Positions 1-7,821 of a stretch of 64,000 nucleotides of DNA are shown in pieces; position 1 is the first letter of the stretch, and each line of letters opens with the position of its first letter. The translations under genes were made by a program, and so were the position numbers. The stretch spans positions 1-64,000 of the forward strand of contig JABDCS010000003.1 of assembly GCA_013288005.1 (NCBI GenBank), read 5' to 3'. Origin of the DNA: Chlamydiota bacterium (GTDB taxonomy: Bacteria > Chlamydiota > Chlamydiia > Chlamydiales > Rhabdochlamydiaceae). A model generated the notes under the pieces. That model searched no databases. It saw only the letters and a list, made by a program, of their open reading frames with translations, and had not been told where the DNA came from.

Positions 1-404
1 TCGGTGATTCGCGTACTATTCTAGATAGTGGTATTCAACTTAGCGAAGATGCAAAACCGACAGACCCGCGCTATCGAAAAGGAATTGAAAAGCGAGGAGG
101 AAAAGTGATAGGGAAACGGATCAACGGTCGTCTTGCTGTAGCAAGGGCCGTTGGGGATCATGATATTGGTGCCGTCAGCGCAAGACCCAAAATCACTAGC
201 TTTCCACTCTCAGCCATCCCCAAGGGGAGTCATTTGATCCTCGCGTGCGATGGAATTTATGATGTATCCACCACAAAGCAGGTGGCTACTGCTATTCGGG
301 GTGATAAAGAAAAATCCGCTGCTGAGTTAGCTAAAAACATTGTCTATTCCGCTTACAAAGCTCACTCAGGAGACAATCTCTCTGCTTTAGTCGTTAAGCT
401 TTAA
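1..404 (+). CDS. PP2C-family Ser/Thr protein phosphatase, C-terminal part (gene starts before the window)
   Basis: The reading frame is open from the first bases (frame of base 3) to a TAA at 402-404. It begins with GDSR, followed by LS.D.KP, a GGKV segment and GRLAVARAVGD, then ILACDGIYDV and a final GDNLSALVV. These are the ordered motifs of the metal-dependent PP2C fold, and the conserved aspartates of GD, CDG and GDN are metal ligands in the family. The enzyme removes phosphate from Ser/Thr residues. The GTG at 105 is inside the domain and is not the real start. The N-terminal half lies outside the window, so I cannot say whether it is free-standing, secreted or fused to another domain. 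Environmental chlamydiae use PP2C enzymes against their own Hanks-type kinases or as effectors; which applies here is unknown. Confidence 0.88.
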   Translation, partial: GDSRTILDSGIQLSEDAKPTDPRYRKGIEKRGGKVIGKRINGRLAVARAVGDHDIGAVSARPKITSFPLSAIPKGSHLILACDGIYDVSTTKQVATAIRGDKEKSAAELAKNIVYSAYKAHSGDNLSALVVKL

Positions 405-598
405 GTCTTTGTAAATAAAGTTTTAGCCTGCCAAATAAAAAAGAAGGGTTAAGTCCTTACATTCCAGCATCTTAGTTCTTTCTAACATTTTTATAATCTC
501 CAGCAATTTCTTTTAATATCTAATTTAAAAAAATAATTAACTGATTTGTTTAATAATATTAATAGATATGGTAAAATTAAATTTATTAATTTATTACA

Positions 599-1492
599 AT
601 GTTTTTTATGTCTATAGAATTACAAAAATATCGACCTCTTCCATTAGAAGATCCAGATTTGCAACCATTAGCTTTAGAAGAACTCCCTTTTGAACTGACG
701 GGGATGATAGCAGGTTTTAGCGATCAAGAAAGTGCTGCTAGTTTAGCAACCACAAGCCGCTCCCTAAAAACAACCTTAGCTCATTTCCAGCCTATCTCAA
801 CAACTCAGGAAGTTAGCGCTGCAAAAACCGATCTTTTAAATGAGGGATGGCTATCTTCTAAGAAGAAATGGTGGGAACCGAAGATGCTTGTATTTCGTCA
901 CCTCGAAGACATGCGAAATATCTCTAATGCAGAAAATCTTACGGAATTTCAGAAAATACTTAGAAAATGCTTAATTATCTTTACACTGGTTTTAATAACA
1001 TCTGCACTAATTGCAATTGGAGCTACTCTGCTTGGAACCCCTACATCCCACATCCTACTCCTTACCATAGGTGTTATTTTTATAAAAAGTTTACTCAGCC
1101 AAATTATCTATGGGCTTCTTCGGAGTCTTATTGATAGAATTTCTATGGCCATTAAAAATAAATTCTACATAAAAAACTTCACTCACCTCTTGGACAAATA
1201 TACTTCACTTCAAGCCAGAGAGAGTTCAAATGTCTTAGATTTAACTGAAGCGAAAAGAAGCCTGGGAAATCGAATTGCTATGCTAGTTCTTAAGCAAGAT
1301 CAGCGCGAGCGTAGGCCCGAGTTAGCTTTGCGAATGTTACGAGCTCAAGCCATCTTTACGGCTGCGAGTCAATTAATCGATACGCAATTACGTAGAAAAG
1401 GAATCCAAGATGTTGTATTTCGCCAAAGATGTTACAGGGAAATAATAGACGGAGCTAAAGGATCTCTTGGCATCCTAAATCCTACCGAATGA
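599..1492 (+). CDS. F-box-like protein with a bilobed membrane domain (candidate inclusion-membrane/effector protein)
   Basis: The protein has about 297 residues. Residues 28-62 (starting LEELPFELTGMIAGF and continuing with a Leu/Ser-rich helix) resemble an F-box, a eukaryotic motif that recruits Skp1 and so links a target to ubiquitin ligase. Residues about 124-146 and 151-174 are two hydrophobic helices separated by a very short loop, the bilobed pattern typical of chlamydial Inc proteins. The C-terminal 120 residues are charged and helical. There is no signal peptide. The start is uncertain: ATG at 599 or at 608 (MSIELQ), neither with a clear Shine-Dalgarno. The upstream 190 bases are very AT-rich. 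The gene stands alone. The domain calls are by eye, and I infer, but cannot show, type III secretion. Confidence 0.6.
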   Translation: MFFMSIELQKYRPLPLEDPDLQPLALEELPFELTGMIAGFSDQESAASLATTSRSLKTTLAHFQPISTTQEVSAAKTDLLNEGWLSSKKKWWEPKMLVFRHLEDMRNISNAENLTEFQKILRKCLIIFTLVLITSALIAIGATLLGTPTSHILLLTIGVIFIKSLLSQIIYGLLRSLIDRISMAIKNKFYIKNFTHLLDKYTSLQARESSNVLDLTEAKRSLGNRIAMLVLKQDQRERRPELALRMLRAQAIFTAASQLIDTQLRRKGIQDVVFRQRCYREIIDGAKGSLGILNPTE

Positions 1493-1555
1493 TGGTAAGA
1501 GGTTAGACAGATCTCCCTTTAATTTAAGCCAAAAAACCTCCATCGACTTTCAACT

Positions 1556-3346
1556 CTAAGCGAAAACTGGTGTCTCTGGTTCGTTTTCGTTTAAAAACCC
1601 ATTGACTTGCACATTCCATAAAGTTTTGTAGTGACCATTCAGATGTAGAAGTTCTGAATGAGTCCCCTCTTCAACTATCTGACCATCGCTGAAAACTAAA
1701 ATTCGGTCCACATAATGTAAGGTAGACAAACGGTGTGCGATGATAATAGTTGTTTTGTTTTTCATTAATAATGGTAAGCTTTGTTGAATATAGCTTTCTG
1801 TTATAGAATCTAATGAAGATGTCGCTTCATCGAAAATCAGGATGGGTGCATTTTTAAGCATCGCTCTCGCTATAGCAATACATTGCCTCTGTCCCCCAGA
1901 AAGTTTGACCCCTCTCTCACCAACAAAAGAATCATAACCATCTTTTAGATTGAGAATAAAGTCGTGACAATGTGCCCGTTTAGCACATTCGATAATCTCT
2001 TCATCAGTGGCATTTAGTTTCCCGTATCGAATATTATCCATGATAGAACGATGGAAAAGAACGGGTTCTTGAGGAATCATCGAAATCTGACTACGTAAAG
2101 ATTCCTGCGTTACTTCCTTTATATTTTGACCATCAATAGTGATCTTGCCCGAATTTAGGTCATAGAAACGAAGCAGAAGGTTAACAAAAGTCGTTTTTCC
2201 ACTACCAGAAAGACCCACAAGACCTACCTTAGATCCTCCGGAAATCGTTACCGATTTATCTACAAAAAGGTTTTTCCCCTTCTTATATTTAAAATTGACC
2301 TTATCAAAGGAGATTTTTCCTTGAGTCACTTCTAAAATGGAACTATTTGGGTCATTTGTTAACTCATGAGGAGCAATAATCGTCGAAATTGCCTGTTTAC
2401 AAAAGCCCAGCTCCTCAGAGAATGCTACTAGTTGATTAGTAATTATAAAAACATCTCTGATGAGGGACATAGTTAAAGTAAGGATCAGAGCACAATCTCC
2501 AATAGTAATATTGTTTTTTGATCTTTGATAAATTATCAAAAACAACATAGAACTCGTCAGAATTACAATGGATAGACCATAGAAGGCTTTTACTTTCAAA
2601 AGAAACCATTGTAAACCTCGTTCTTTTTCTACCATTTCATCGAGAGAATTGGAAAGAACACGATTTTCATAGGATTCTCTGGCAAATAGCTTAACGTTAA
2701 GAATATTGGAAATACTGTCGACTATTTTGCCTGAAACATGATTTCGAGAACGGGAAAAAGATTCAGAGTATTTTTGCGCTTTTCGCGAAAAGACCGTAGA
2801 GGCTTTGACAATACCCATGCACCAAACGATTAAACAAAGAGAAAAAGAGGGATGCACGAGAAACATTGTTACAGCAGCAATCATAAATGAGAAGATGCGC
2901 GAGCAGAACTGATCAATTAGATAATGTAGAATTGTGACAGCACCTTTAGAAATATCATTGATTTTATTGGCTAAACTGCCAAGAAAGTTGTGGTGCATAT
3001 AGCTGTAGGAGTGTCGTGATAAGTAAGCAAACATCTCCGCGGTAATTTCACTTTTTATTTTCGGAAATACCCTAAGCATAGCCCAATCATAAAGTCGGAG
3101 TATAATACTTGTAGCTATGGTGAGAAGAACAAAGAATAAAGTAGGGAACCCAAGATAGTGAATTAAATCCGCATCTTCTAAATTTATTCTGCTCATAGCA
3201 TCAATAAACAATTTAATGGCGTAGGGATTGAGCGATACTGTCGAGGCCCAAATGAGAACAAGAGCAGTAAGAGTGAATAGACCTGGCTTAGTTCGTTTAC
3301 AGTAATGCCACAAGAATTTTGGTAGAGTCGTAGGAATATCCTTCAT
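1556..3346 (-). CDS. ABC transporter, fused permease and ATPase (MsbA/type IV exporter family)
   Basis: This 596-residue half-transporter has an N-terminal membrane domain of about six helices (residues ~20-320) and a C-terminal nucleotide-binding domain. That domain contains Walker A GLSGSGKTT, the Q-loop, the signature LSGGQRQ, Walker B ILIFDEATSSLD and the H-loop IIAHRLS. Such exporters work as dimers in the inner membrane and move lipids, lipid-linked sugars, peptides or drugs outward. It is the last gene of a five-gene minus-strand operon, starting 16 bases after the Gfo/Idh gene stops, so a role in moving a product made with the upstream CDP-sugar is a reasonable guess. It has no C39 peptidase domain. 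It is distinct from the msbA copy at 61239-63179, which sits in the conserved chlamydial context. Confidence 0.85.
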   Translation of the reverse strand: MKDIPTTLPKFLWHYCKRTKPGLFTLTALVLIWASTVSLNPYAIKLFIDAMSRINLEDADLIHYLGFPTLFFVLLTIATSIILRLYDWAMLRVFPKIKSEITAEMFAYLSRHSYSYMHHNFLGSLANKINDISKGAVTILHYLIDQFCSRIFSFMIAAVTMFLVHPSFSLCLIVWCMGIVKASTVFSRKAQKYSESFSRSRNHVSGKIVDSISNILNVKLFARESYENRVLSNSLDEMVEKERGLQWFLLKVKAFYGLSIVILTSSMLFLIIYQRSKNNITIGDCALILTLTMSLIRDVFIITNQLVAFSEELGFCKQAISTIIAPHELTNDPNSSILEVTQGKISFDKVNFKYKKGKNLFVDKSVTISGGSKVGLVGLSGSGKTTFVNLLLRFYDLNSGKITIDGQNIKEVTQESLRSQISMIPQEPVLFHRSIMDNIRYGKLNATDEEIIECAKRAHCHDFILNLKDGYDSFVGERGVKLSGGQRQCIAIARAMLKNAPILIFDEATSSLDSITESYIQQSLPLLMKNKTTIIIAHRLSTLHYVDRILVFSDGQIVEEGTHSELLHLNGHYKTLWNVQVNGFLNENEPETPVFA

Positions 3347-3362
3347 AAATTACTAATAACCT

Positions 3363-4385
3363 TCACTTTGAAAAATTTTTCCTGGCTTGCTCGATTAATT
3401 CTTGAACTCGTGCTCCTTCTACGAATGAAGGAGCCATCGGTTCTTCTTGCAAACAAGCATCAATAAATTTTTGGGCTAGCCGTTTGACTATTAAAACTCG
3501 TTCATCATTATTGCTCCCTTTACTAGGGGTACTATCTTGAGATGGGATTACAGTTTCGAGACCTTGATTATCGATAGTTTTCAGAACAAAATTTTCCGTT
3601 ATATTCTGCTGGTTTTCTAAAGAGATTTGGCCTGACTGACAAGTAAAAATGAGTCGGTGTCGCATTTGATCGCTGTCACAACAAATGTGCGCAGTACCCG
3701 TTACCCCTCCGATGAATTCTAAATCAAGATCTACACCAACTTCACCTCCATTGAGGCTGTTGGGAGAATAGGTAAAAGAGCTTTTTAAAGTTGTAATAGT
3801 ACCCGCAAAATATTCGAGATAGTGCAAGACGTGAGAAAAATAAAAGGAAAGGGCCCCTCCACCAACAGCCGAATCGGTTTTCCAGGAAGAGACTTTTTGC
3901 CGAATGTCATAACTACGGAAATCCCAGTTTATTGCTACATGAAGCAATTCTCCGAAAGTCTTTTGTTCGAGCAATTTTTTAGCCATCTGCCAAACATCAA
4001 TCTCAGGAAATAGGAAATCAATGGCATGCGTTATTTTTTTTTCGTTAGCTCTATCGATTAAATCATACGCATGGGATAGCTGAGCTGTGAGAGGCTTCTC
4101 GGCAAAAATATGAATATTTTTCTCTAGAGCGGTTTTTGCTATTTCATACTGGGCATTGGGTGGTACCGCTATTGCTATGGCATCTAGAGGCTCACAATCC
4201 AACATTTCTTGCCAATTTTGATAGATGTGGATCGTTCCCTCAAGGGACAGGGCCTGTAAGGTATTGGAAAGTCGCGGAGATGGTTTGCCGCAAAAGGCCA
4301 CGACTTGGCAGTTTGGAAGTGAGTGGAAAGCTGGTAATAGACCATAAAGTCCAAAACCAGCACCAATAATCCCGATATTTATCAT
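3363..4385 (-). CDS. Gfo/Idh/MocA-family NAD(P)-dependent oxidoreductase
   Basis: The 340-residue protein begins with MINIGIIGAGFGLYGLLPAF, a Rossmann GxGxxG dinucleotide-binding motif. It continues with the family signature around residue 95 (AEKPLTAQLSHA), where the EKP lysine is catalytic in the family. The C-terminal half is the alpha/beta substrate-binding domain. Members oxidise or reduce sugars and cyclitols with NAD(P). Its ATG overlaps the upstream methyltransferase stop as ATGA, so the two are translationally coupled. In this operon it could reduce the 4-keto group of a C-methylated CDP-deoxysugar; that substrate is inferred from neighbours only. Length is normal for the family and no catalytic motif seems lost. 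Confidence 0.85.
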   Translation of the reverse strand: MINIGIIGAGFGLYGLLPAFHSLPNCQVVAFCGKPSPRLSNTLQALSLEGTIHIYQNWQEMLDCEPLDAIAIAVPPNAQYEIAKTALEKNIHIFAEKPLTAQLSHAYDLIDRANEKKITHAIDFLFPEIDVWQMAKKLLEQKTFGELLHVAINWDFRSYDIRQKVSSWKTDSAVGGGALSFYFSHVLHYLEYFAGTITTLKSSFTYSPNSLNGGEVGVDLDLEFIGGVTGTAHICCDSDQMRHRLIFTCQSGQISLENQQNITENFVLKTIDNQGLETVIPSQDSTPSKGSNNDERVLIVKRLAQKFIDACLQEEPMAPSFVEGARVQELIEQARKNFSK

Positions 4386-5711
4386 ACTTCTTCGTTCTTA
4401 ATTACCTGGAAATCAGGCAATGGAATCACGAAATCAGACTTTAAACCGCGAGCTTTTAATTGTTCCATAATAGGTTTTGCATAATGCCAAGCCATTAGAA
4501 CAACGTAGTCAGGTTGTTCATCGAGGAGAATTTGATTGTTCACCACAGGTATATGTTTTCCTGGAAGATACATACCTAATTTTAAGGAAAGAGGTTGTTC
4601 GGCTAAGTAAGGAATTAAAGCTGTATCGATACCATAATAATTTAGAAGGGTTGAGCAGCGCCCTGGACAAGAATTTCCTACGATATGTTTGCCCATTTTT
4701 TTTGGTTTGAATAAGAAAATCCAAAAATTCTAAGCGGGCTTTTTGAACACGCAATCCAAATGTCGTGTAAGTGGCAAGTTGATCCAGTTTTGCTTCTTTT
4801 TCAACTTGTAGTAATTGGGCCACGGTAGGTGCTACGTGTCTCCCCTTACCTTTCGTGACATGAACTCGAATATTTCCGCCATAGCGACTCCCCCGCTCTA
4901 CATCCGTAACAGTAAAGTCATAAGGCTCAAATAGTTTTATCAAGGAAGCTAACGAATAGGTGCGTAAATGTTCGTGATAGACAGTGTCAAACTGCCCTCC
5001 CTGAATTACATCTAATAAATAGTGGGTTTCTGCAACAAAAACACCCTCATCTTTTAACAAGTGGTGAATTCCTTGGATTACCTCCCCTATCGTCTGCATA
5101 TGGGCAAACATATTTGTGGCGGTAATTACAGAGGCTGAACCATAGTGCGCCTTTACTTTTTTGGCTGTTGAAATATCGAAAAAAGACTGGATTGTAGGAA
5201 TTCCTGCTTCCTGCGCAATTGCCGCAATATTGGTGGGCTCAATTCCCAATACCTGAATTCCCTCTCGTTTGAAGCCACTAAGAAGTGTTCCATCATTAGA
5301 ACCTATATCTATGGCTAAATCATCGGTATTCAGCCCATATTTTTTAATCAGGGAGAGGCAGATATTGATTTGATATTCGGATAGCTCTTTGGTTATCCCA
5401 CTTCGATAAGGGTAAGCCGGGTGATAGACCTCTTTCCCATCCACGCAGTAATCAATCTGCGATACGGTACAGTTTTCACACCAAATCATCCTTAACGGAT
5501 AGGTTTTTTCCGGTTCGTTCAACATTTCCTTGTTCAGAAGAGAATCACAGAGAGGCTGATGTCCTAAGTCTAATATAGTATGAAGTTTCTTCGAGTCGCA
5601 TACTTGACAGGTATGAATAAATCCCGTCTTAACAAAATGATGGGCGGGATAAGATTCCTCTGAAGCGCCTGCTAAAACCGACTGTTGTGTTTCTTCAAGA
5701 ACTGTTTTCAT
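4382..5711 (-). CDS. Sugar C-methyltransferase (NovU/TylCIII-like, SAM-dependent), frameshifted at an A8 run
   Basis: The N-terminal part has the zinc-binding domain with CxxC pairs (CQVCDS, CENC), then the SAM motif DIGSNDGTLL and the family block YHEHLRTYSL. The frame then runs into unrelated sequence after QTKKNG. The missing C-terminal domain (PGRCSTLLNYYGID, YLPGKHIPV, PDYVVLMAWHY) follows at once in another frame, 4382-4696. The junction is a run of eight A on the coding strand near 4692-4705; seven A would restore one frame of about 443 residues. The start is ATG 5711, overlapping the upstream stop as ATGA, and the stop overlaps the next gene as ATGA. Such tight coupling suggests a recently working gene, polymerase slippage, or a sequencing error. 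The family C-methylates 4-keto-6-deoxysugar nucleotides. Confidence 0.8.
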
Positions 5712-6715
5712 AAGAGTATTTTTTCTCTTGCGGGTGTAGGTGTTTTTTCCATATAGCGTTCGTACCACTTTATCGTTTCACTGATACCTTTCGTGAGAGA
5801 ATAGTCCGAACTCCATCCGAGCACTTGGAAGGCTTTAGAAGAATCTAAGACCTGATTGCGAATTTCATTGGATGCACCGTGTAAAATAATAGGATCAAGA
5901 GAAGAGCCCATCATCTTTTGCAGCATCTCGACAATTTGAAGGACGCTAGAAGGCTGCTCCGGGCCAAAGTTAAAAGCTTGACCGCGGACATCTTCGCGAT
6001 CAGCATTCATAGCCATCAATAGATAGGCTTTCACTGCATCTTGAACGTAGAGATAATCACGCGTTAGCTTTCCATTACTACGAATAACTGGGGGTTTCCC
6101 TTGTAAAATATTACGGATCGTACCAGGAATGATTCGACTCCAATGTAGATCCCCACCACCATAAACGTTACCACATCGCGCAATCACAATCGGTAACTGG
6201 TAGGATGACGAATAACTTAAAGCAAGTAAATCTGTGCAAGATTTTGAAACATCGTAGGGAGTTCGGCCTTTTAGGGGCATTGTTTCCAAATATGGCAAAA
6301 CCTCGCTTTCTCCATAGGCTTTATCACTGGAAGCAACGAGAATCCTTTGGATCATTGAGCCTTGACGGCGACAAGCTTCTAACAAATTGTAAGTGCCGCG
6401 AATATTCGATTCGAAAGTCTGTAAAGGGCTTCTAAAAGCGACTTCTACTAAAGTCTGCGCTCCCAGATGAAATACTGTATCGATCTCGTATTCATTCAGA
6501 ATTCTTTCCAGAAGAGAATAGTTTTCGAGTTCGCCAAAAACAAGATCTACATTTTGTAAATCATCTTTGCTAAAAAGCGTAGTTTCAGGATTCCAATCAC
6601 GTACTAATGCAGTCACGTAAGCGCCCCGACCGATGAGTTCTTTTGAGAGCCAGGAGCCTATAAAGCCCCCTGCCCCTGTGACTAGGACATTTTTATCTTC
6701 CCAAAACTGCTTCAT
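5708..6715 (-). CDS. rfbG: CDP-glucose 4,6-dehydratase
   Basis: This short-chain dehydrogenase of about 335 residues, counted from ATG 6715 (MKQFWEDKN), begins with the NAD-binding motif VTGAGGFIGSWLSKELI. It has VASSDKAYG and the active-site YDVSKSCTDLLA (YxxxK), followed by the extended sugar-nucleotide part with YGGGDLHWSRIIPG and RDYLYVQDAV. These blocks match CDP-glucose 4,6-dehydratases, which make CDP-4-keto-6-deoxyglucose. It directly follows the cytidylyltransferase that supplies CDP-glucose (23-base overlap), which supports CDP over dTDP or GDP. Its stop overlaps the methyltransferase start. A longer in-frame start at 6769 exists but lies inside the upstream gene. No RfbH-like 3-dehydrase follows, so the 3-hydroxyl is probably kept and the product branched rather than a 3,6-dideoxysugar. 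Confidence 0.88.
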   Translation of the reverse strand: MKQFWEDKNVLVTGAGGFIGSWLSKELIGRGAYVTALVRDWNPETTLFSKDDLQNVDLVFGELENYSLLERILNEYEIDTVFHLGAQTLVEVAFRSPLQTFESNIRGTYNLLEACRRQGSMIQRILVASSDKAYGESEVLPYLETMPLKGRTPYDVSKSCTDLLALSYSSSYQLPIVIARCGNVYGGGDLHWSRIIPGTIRNILQGKPPVIRSNGKLTRDYLYVQDAVKAYLLMAMNADREDVRGQAFNFGPEQPSSVLQIVEMLQKMMGSSLDPIILHGASNEIRNQVLDSSKAFQVLGWSSDYSLTKGISETIKWYERYMEKTPTPAREKILL

Positions 6716-7514
6716 GCTGATCCAATAAATTGAATGGTTTCTTTTTTGGTTCAATAACCCATGGGGCATTCTCTGACTGCCAAAGAGCCTCTAATTGCCT
6801 TTGCTCGCGCAATGTATCCATGGATTGCCAAAATCCTTTATGGCGATACGAATAAAGTTCTCCATCGCCTGCTAAATGTTCCAGAGGTTTTAACTCCCAA
6901 GGCGAATCATCCCCATCTATATAATCGAGGACCTCAGGTTCTAGAACAAAAAATCCTCCATTAATCCATCCTTCTTTCGTCTGCGCTTTTTCTGCAAAAC
7001 AGCTGACTTGATCGCCATTAAATTCCAAGTACCCAAATCGAGCAGGTGGGTGGACAGCTGTTACAGTGGCTAATTTTTTGTGTTTACGGTGAAAGTCGAG
7101 CAGAGCGAGAATATCGATATCAGCAAGGCCATCCCCGTAAGTCATCATGAATGTTTCATTACCAATCCAATCCTTTAACCGTTTTAGTCTCCCGCCTGTT
7201 TGTGTATGTTGACCTGTATCGACAAGATCGATTTTCCAATCAGGTGCTACTCGCCGGTGCACTTGCATTTCGCCGTTTTGTAAATCCACTGAGATATCAG
7301 AATTAAGGCGGAAAAAATTTAGGAAATATTCTTTAATAACCTCTCCTTTGTAACCCAGAGCGATGATGAATTCATTGAACCCATGGGCCGAATATATATT
7401 CATTAGATGCCAAAGAAGCGGGTTCCCACCAATTTCAACCATAGGCTTAGGACGATCATGCGTTTTTTCAGAAATCCTAGACCCTAAACCCCCAGCAAGA
7501 ATTACAATTTTCAT
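6693..7514 (-). CDS. rfbF: Glucose-1-phosphate cytidylyltransferase
   Basis: The 273-residue protein begins with MKIVILAGGLGSRISE and continues to RPKPMVEIGG, the nucleotidyltransferase signature with the phosphate-binding loop and catalytic lysine. MTYGDGLADIDI supplies the metal-binding aspartate, and the later GGFFVLEPEVLDYI and WQSMDTLREQ are typical of RfbF. It joins CTP and glucose-1-phosphate to CDP-glucose in the cytoplasm. It is the first gene of a minus-strand operon that continues through rfbG, a C-methyltransferase, an oxidoreductase and an ABC exporter. Length and motifs are normal. The start ATG at 7514 is followed directly by the family's N-terminal strand, so no extension is needed. 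Confidence 0.92.
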   Translation of the reverse strand: MKIVILAGGLGSRISEKTHDRPKPMVEIGGNPLLWHLMNIYSAHGFNEFIIALGYKGEVIKEYFLNFFRLNSDISVDLQNGEMQVHRRVAPDWKIDLVDTGQHTQTGGRLKRLKDWIGNETFMMTYGDGLADIDILALLDFHRKHKKLATVTAVHPPARFGYLEFNGDQVSCFAEKAQTKEGWINGGFFVLEPEVLDYIDGDDSPWELKPLEHLAGDGELYSYRHKGFWQSMDTLREQRQLEALWQSENAPWVIEPKKKPFNLLDQHEAVLGR

Positions 7515-7821
7515 CTAACTTCCCCAAAAAAATGAGAAAGCTAAGGTAGTAAAAGAGTTTTTGAAAATCAACAGAGAAATTGTCTTTAGGTAAGTTAAAA
7601 AGAAGCTCAAGCTTCTCTCCTTCCGACAGATACGTCCTATTCTTTAGAACAGACTCCAAAACGGATCTTTAAGCAATTTTAAATAAGCCTAAAATTTCGT
7701 AGGGGTTTTAGTAGTCTTTCCAACTTTTTTACCAATCGTAAAAAAGTGCTTCTTGAATTTCGATAACGATTCCTGATAATTTCTAACAAAGCTAAAAAAA
7801 AATCTATCAATAGGAGTCTCT
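7515..7821. other. Intergenic region between divergent rfbF operon and secreted chitosanase-like gene
   Basis: This 307-base AT-rich spacer must hold the promoters for both flanking transcripts. A 60-residue reading frame on the minus strand here lacks a ribosome binding site and any family likeness, so I do not call it. A candidate sigma-70 site for the plus strand is listed separately. AGGAG sits just before the ATG at 7822. Confidence 0.5.
7753..7782 (+). promoter_or_regulatory. Candidate sigma-70 promoter for the chitosanase-like gene
   Basis: TTGAAT at 7753-7758 and TAATTT at 7777-7782 are separated by 18 bases, a plausible -35/-10 pair about 40 bases upstream of the start codon. In AT-rich DNA such matches arise by chance, so the call is weak. 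Confidence 0.25.

Noticed and set aside
1556-3346. ABC exporter as the RiPP exporter
   Set aside because: It lacks a C39 peptidase domain, lies 20 kb away and belongs to the CDP-sugar operon.
7477-7659. 60-residue minus-strand frame upstream of rfbF
   Set aside because: It overlaps the rfbF start in another frame, has no ribosome binding site and no family likeness.
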